Shown here in pieces: positions 61,983-64,000 of a stretch of DNA of 64,000 bases. The stretch lies in the NCBI RefSeq assembly GCF_005490785.1, contig NZ_CP027295.1, positions 620,001-684,000 on the forward strand, in the 5' to 3' direction. The position numbers were made by a program, and so were the translations under genes. The first letter of the stretch is position 1, and each line of letters starts with the position of its first letter. Under the pieces are notes generated by a model, which had not been told where the DNA came from, searched no databases, and saw nothing but the letters and a program-made list of their open reading frames with translations. This stretch comes from Brachybacterium sp. SGAir0954 (GTDB lineage Bacteria > Actinomycetota > Actinomycetes > Actinomycetales > Dermabacteraceae).

Positions 61983-61989
61983 GTCTGCG

Positions 61990-61995
61990 TACGAT
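61990..61995 (+). promoter_or_regulatory. Leaderless promoter of the MFS gene at 62003
   Basis: TACGAT ends 7 nt before ATG 62003. Confidence 0.6.
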
Positions 61996-62002
61996 CGTCC
62001 CC

Positions 62003-63226
62003 ATGAGCTCGTCCACCCCCACCCTGCGTCGTCGCAGCTGGGCGCTCTGCGCGCTCTTCCTGCTGCCCGGGCTGTCCCTCGCCGCCTGGGTGACCCGCAC
62101 CCCGGAGGTGCGGGACCTGCTCGGCGCCTCGACCGCCCAGATGGGACTGGTGCTCTTCGGGCTCTCGCTCGGCTCGATGGCCGGGATTCTCTCCTCCGGG
62201 CCGCTCGTCATGCGGCTGGGCACCCGCCCGGTCGCGCTCACGGGCTCCGCGCTCGTCGTGATCGCCCTGCCGATCATCGCCCTCGGCGCCGTGACCGGTC
62301 TGCCCTTGCTCACCGGCGCCGGGCTCGCCGTGTTCGGCGCCGGCGTGGGCGGCGGCGAGGTCGCCATGAACGTCGAGGGAGCGGAGGTCGAGCGCCTCGG
62401 CGGGCGCTCCTTCCTCCCCGCCCTGCACGGCTCCTTCAGCCTCGGCACCGTGATCGGCGCGGGCCTCGGCATCCTCGCCAACGCCGTGAGCTTCCCCGTC
62501 ATCGCCCACCTGGGCCTCACCGCCGTCGTCGGCGCCGGTCTGCTGCTGTGGGCCGCTCCGGCGATCCCCGCGGGCACCGGCCGCACCACCCCCGAGGAGC
62601 GGGAGGCGCAGGCCGCCGCCCCGAAGGTCGCGCTGCTGGGCGACGTGCGGCTGCTGTTCATCGGCGGCGTGGTGCTCGCCATGGCGCTCGCCGAGGGCAC
62701 CGCCAACGACTGGCTGCCGCTCGTCATGGTGGACGGCCACGGCTTCGGCGCGACCATGGGCTCGACCGTGTTCGCCCTGTTCGCGGCCGCGATGACCGTG
62801 GGCCGCTTCTCCGGCGGGCCGCTCGTCGCGCGCGCCGGCCGGTCCCGGGTGCTCATGGTCAGCGCCCTCTTCGCCGCCCTCGGCCTCACGCTCATCTCCT
62901 TCGTGGACAGCCAGGCGGTCGCGGTGCTGGCCGTCGTGCTGTGGGGCCTCGGCGCCTCGCTCGGCTTCCCGCTCGCGCTCTCCGCTGCCGGCGACTCGGG
63001 CCCGAACCCCGCCGCACGCGTGGCCCTCGCCTCCACGATCGGCTACCTCGCCTTCCTCGTCGGCCCGCCCACCCTGGGCCTGCTCGGCGAGCACGTGGGC
63101 CTGCGCGGCGCCCTCGTGGTCCCGCTCGTCGTGGCGCTCGTCGCCGCGTTCCTCGCGCCGTCCACCGCGGCGCGCCCGTCGGCCGCGCCCGCGGAGCCCG
63201 CCGCGGAGCCCGCCGAGCGGGTCTGA
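62003..63226 (+). CDS. MFS transporter (FucP/YbjJ-like)
   Basis: The 407-residue transporter has about 12 helices. WALCALFLLPGLSLAAWVTR and TPEVRDLLGASTAQMGLVLF begin it; GAGVGGGEVAMNVEGAEVER matches the YbjJ-type MFS group (the MNVEG block follows helix 4). Its ligand is unknown; YbjJ-like proteins are putative sugar or efflux carriers. An Ala/Pro-rich tail ends the protein. The start rests on the leaderless promoter. Confidence 0.9.
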   Translation: MSSSTPTLRRRSWALCALFLLPGLSLAAWVTRTPEVRDLLGASTAQMGLVLFGLSLGSMAGILSSGPLVMRLGTRPVALTGSALVVIALPIIALGAVTGLPLLTGAGLAVFGAGVGGGEVAMNVEGAEVERLGGRSFLPALHGSFSLGTVIGAGLGILANAVSFPVIAHLGLTAVVGAGLLLWAAPAIPAGTGRTTPEEREAQAAAPKVALLGDVRLLFIGGVVLAMALAEGTANDWLPLVMVDGHGFGATMGSTVFALFAAAMTVGRFSGGPLVARAGRSRVLMVSALFAALGLTLISFVDSQAVAVLAVVLWGLGASLGFPLALSAAGDSGPNPAARVALASTIGYLAFLVGPPTLGLLGEHVGLRGALVVPLVVALVAAFLAPSTAARPSAAPAEPAAEPAERV

Positions 63227-63242
63227 TCCACCCCGTCGCAGG

Positions 63243-63983
63243 TCAGGAGGGCATGGCCGACGGGTCGATGCCGAGGAAGTCCAGGCAACGCTCCACGAGC
63301 TCCGCGTTCGAGGCGGCGCGCGTGCCGTCGGGCAGGGTGAGCGTGTCCTCGAGACCGATCCGCGTGCCGAGCCCCATCTCGAGGGCCAGCAGCGTCGCCG
63401 TCCACGTGGACCGCTCCTCCCCGTGCAGCAGCACCGGCGGGCGCCTCGGCGCCGCCGCGAGCTCCACGAGCACCGCCTCCGCTGCCGGCCGGATCTCCCC
63501 CGCGGGGAGGTCCGGCAGCTCCACGAGCGCCCGGTGGCAGCCCGGGGCGAGCGGGGACCGCGCCCAGGCGCGCGCCGCCGCCGGGGACCACAGCCCCGCC
63601 TCGACCTCCACCCCGCGCTCGAGGAGCAGTTCGGCCAGCTCGTCGGCCCCCTCCTCGTGCCAGTTCACCGAGACCAGATCCGGCAGCGCCTCCCACGACC
63701 GCACCTGCGCGAGCCGCTCCTCGGGGGAGCCCGCCGCCCAGGCGCCCGTCGTCAGCCCGATCCGCACCCCCGGCAGCGCCGCGCGGAAGGCGCCGAGCCA
63801 GCGGGCGACGTCCTCCGCGCGCAGGGAGTCCCGGCCGCCGGGCCGCTTCGCGTGCACGTGCACCTCGCCCGCGCCGGCGGCGATCGCGCGGGCGGCGTCG
63901 GCCGCGACGATCGCCGGATCCGCGACCAGGGCGGGATGGTCCTCGGGGTTGCGGGCGCCGTTCACGCAGACCGTCAGCAGCAT
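63243..63983 (-). CDS. BKACE-family (DUF849) beta-keto acid cleavage protein
   Basis: The 246-residue TIM-barrel protein begins MLLTVCVNGARNPEDHPALV; the zinc motif HVHAKRPGGRDS has His42 and His44 (HVHxRdxxG in the family). GLTTGAW and GLEDTLTLPDGTRAASN match the family. BKACE enzymes condense a beta-keto acid with acetyl-CoA; the founder is 3-keto-5-aminohexanoate cleavage enzyme. The protein is short for the family (about 270-310) and the loop is KRPGG rather than RDP-x-G. It ends 16 bp from the converging MFS gene. It is leaderless. Confidence 0.85.
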   Translation of the reverse strand: MLLTVCVNGARNPEDHPALVADPAIVAADAARAIAAGAGEVHVHAKRPGGRDSLRAEDVARWLGAFRAALPGVRIGLTTGAWAAGSPEERLAQVRSWEALPDLVSVNWHEEGADELAELLLERGVEVEAGLWSPAAARAWARSPLAPGCHRALVELPDLPAGEIRPAAEAVLVELAAAPRRPPVLLHGEERSTWTATLLALEMGLGTRIGLEDTLTLPDGTRAASNAELVERCLDFLGIDPSAMPS

Positions 63984-63989
63984 GCGCCG

Positions 63990-63995
63990 AGCGTA
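63990..63995 (-). promoter_or_regulatory. Leaderless promoter of the BKACE gene
   Basis: TACGCT on the minus strand ends 6 nt before ATG 63983. Confidence 0.6.
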
Positions 63996-64000
63996 AGGCC

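Overview
The window is the replication-origin neighbourhood of a high-GC actinobacterial chromosome. Gene order gyrA-gyrB-dciA-recF-dnaN-dnaA / rpmH-rnpA-yidD-yidC-jag-rsmG-parA-parB / trx-trxB-murJ-pcnA / rpsF-ssb-rpsR-rplI is the classic Actinomycetota oriC layout. Very high GC, GTG starts, many leaderless promoters, DUF3566, DUF6049 and a MurJ-linked pseudokinase all fit that phylum. I infer a Micrococcales member, possibly Dermabacteraceae/Brachybacterium-like, from gene content only.

Layout: (1) 1-1000, a TetR regulator (cut by the window edge) divergent from an alpha/beta hydrolase, with two perfect operator palindromes. (2) 1077-12642, minus strand: DUF3566, gyrA, gyrB, dciA, recF, dnaN, dnaA; the dnaN-dnaA gap holds DnaA boxes (candidate oriC). 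(3) 13043-19351, plus strand: rpmH to parB. ParB has an extra, roughly 350-residue low-complexity N-terminal half. (4) 19352-22266, a 2.9-kb gene-free zone between converging transcription units. It holds thirteen parS-like sites in 1.65 kb, flanked by DnaA-box clusters on both sides. (5) 22267-31406, minus strand: a thioredoxin-like protein lacking its second cysteine, trxB, a one-TM protein, a pseudokinase membrane protein, murJ and DUF6049. (6) 31507-37843, plus strand: CCA-adding enzyme, a bifunctional PBP with a TTEEP-repeat tail, and the rpsF-ssb-rpsR-rplI operon ending in a strong terminator.

(7) 38068-48719, accessory and metabolic genes: YczE-like protein, APC permease, a small membrane protein, an L7/L12-like mini-protein, tRNA-Leu(CAG), an MFS/LysR pair, a TetR/DHA2 efflux pair, a Tat-exported metallophosphoesterase and a NYN-domain protein. 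(8) 48787-64000: SelO, esterase, two CNNM/CorC-type proteins led by a small upstream ORF, the ppsR-ppsA operon, cupin, larC, an orphan AAA ATPase, a COG2085 NADP oxidoreductase, an MFS transporter and a BKACE-family protein.

The strongest unusual signal is the chromosome-segregation locus. An enlarged ParB lies next to a dense parS array whose imperfect half-sites face opposite ways on the left and right. A paired DnaA-box module occurs near dnaA (twice) and again on each side of the array in the opposite orientation. A second recurring theme is leaderless promoters, TANNNT placed 6-8 nt before the start codon, in at least eleven places.
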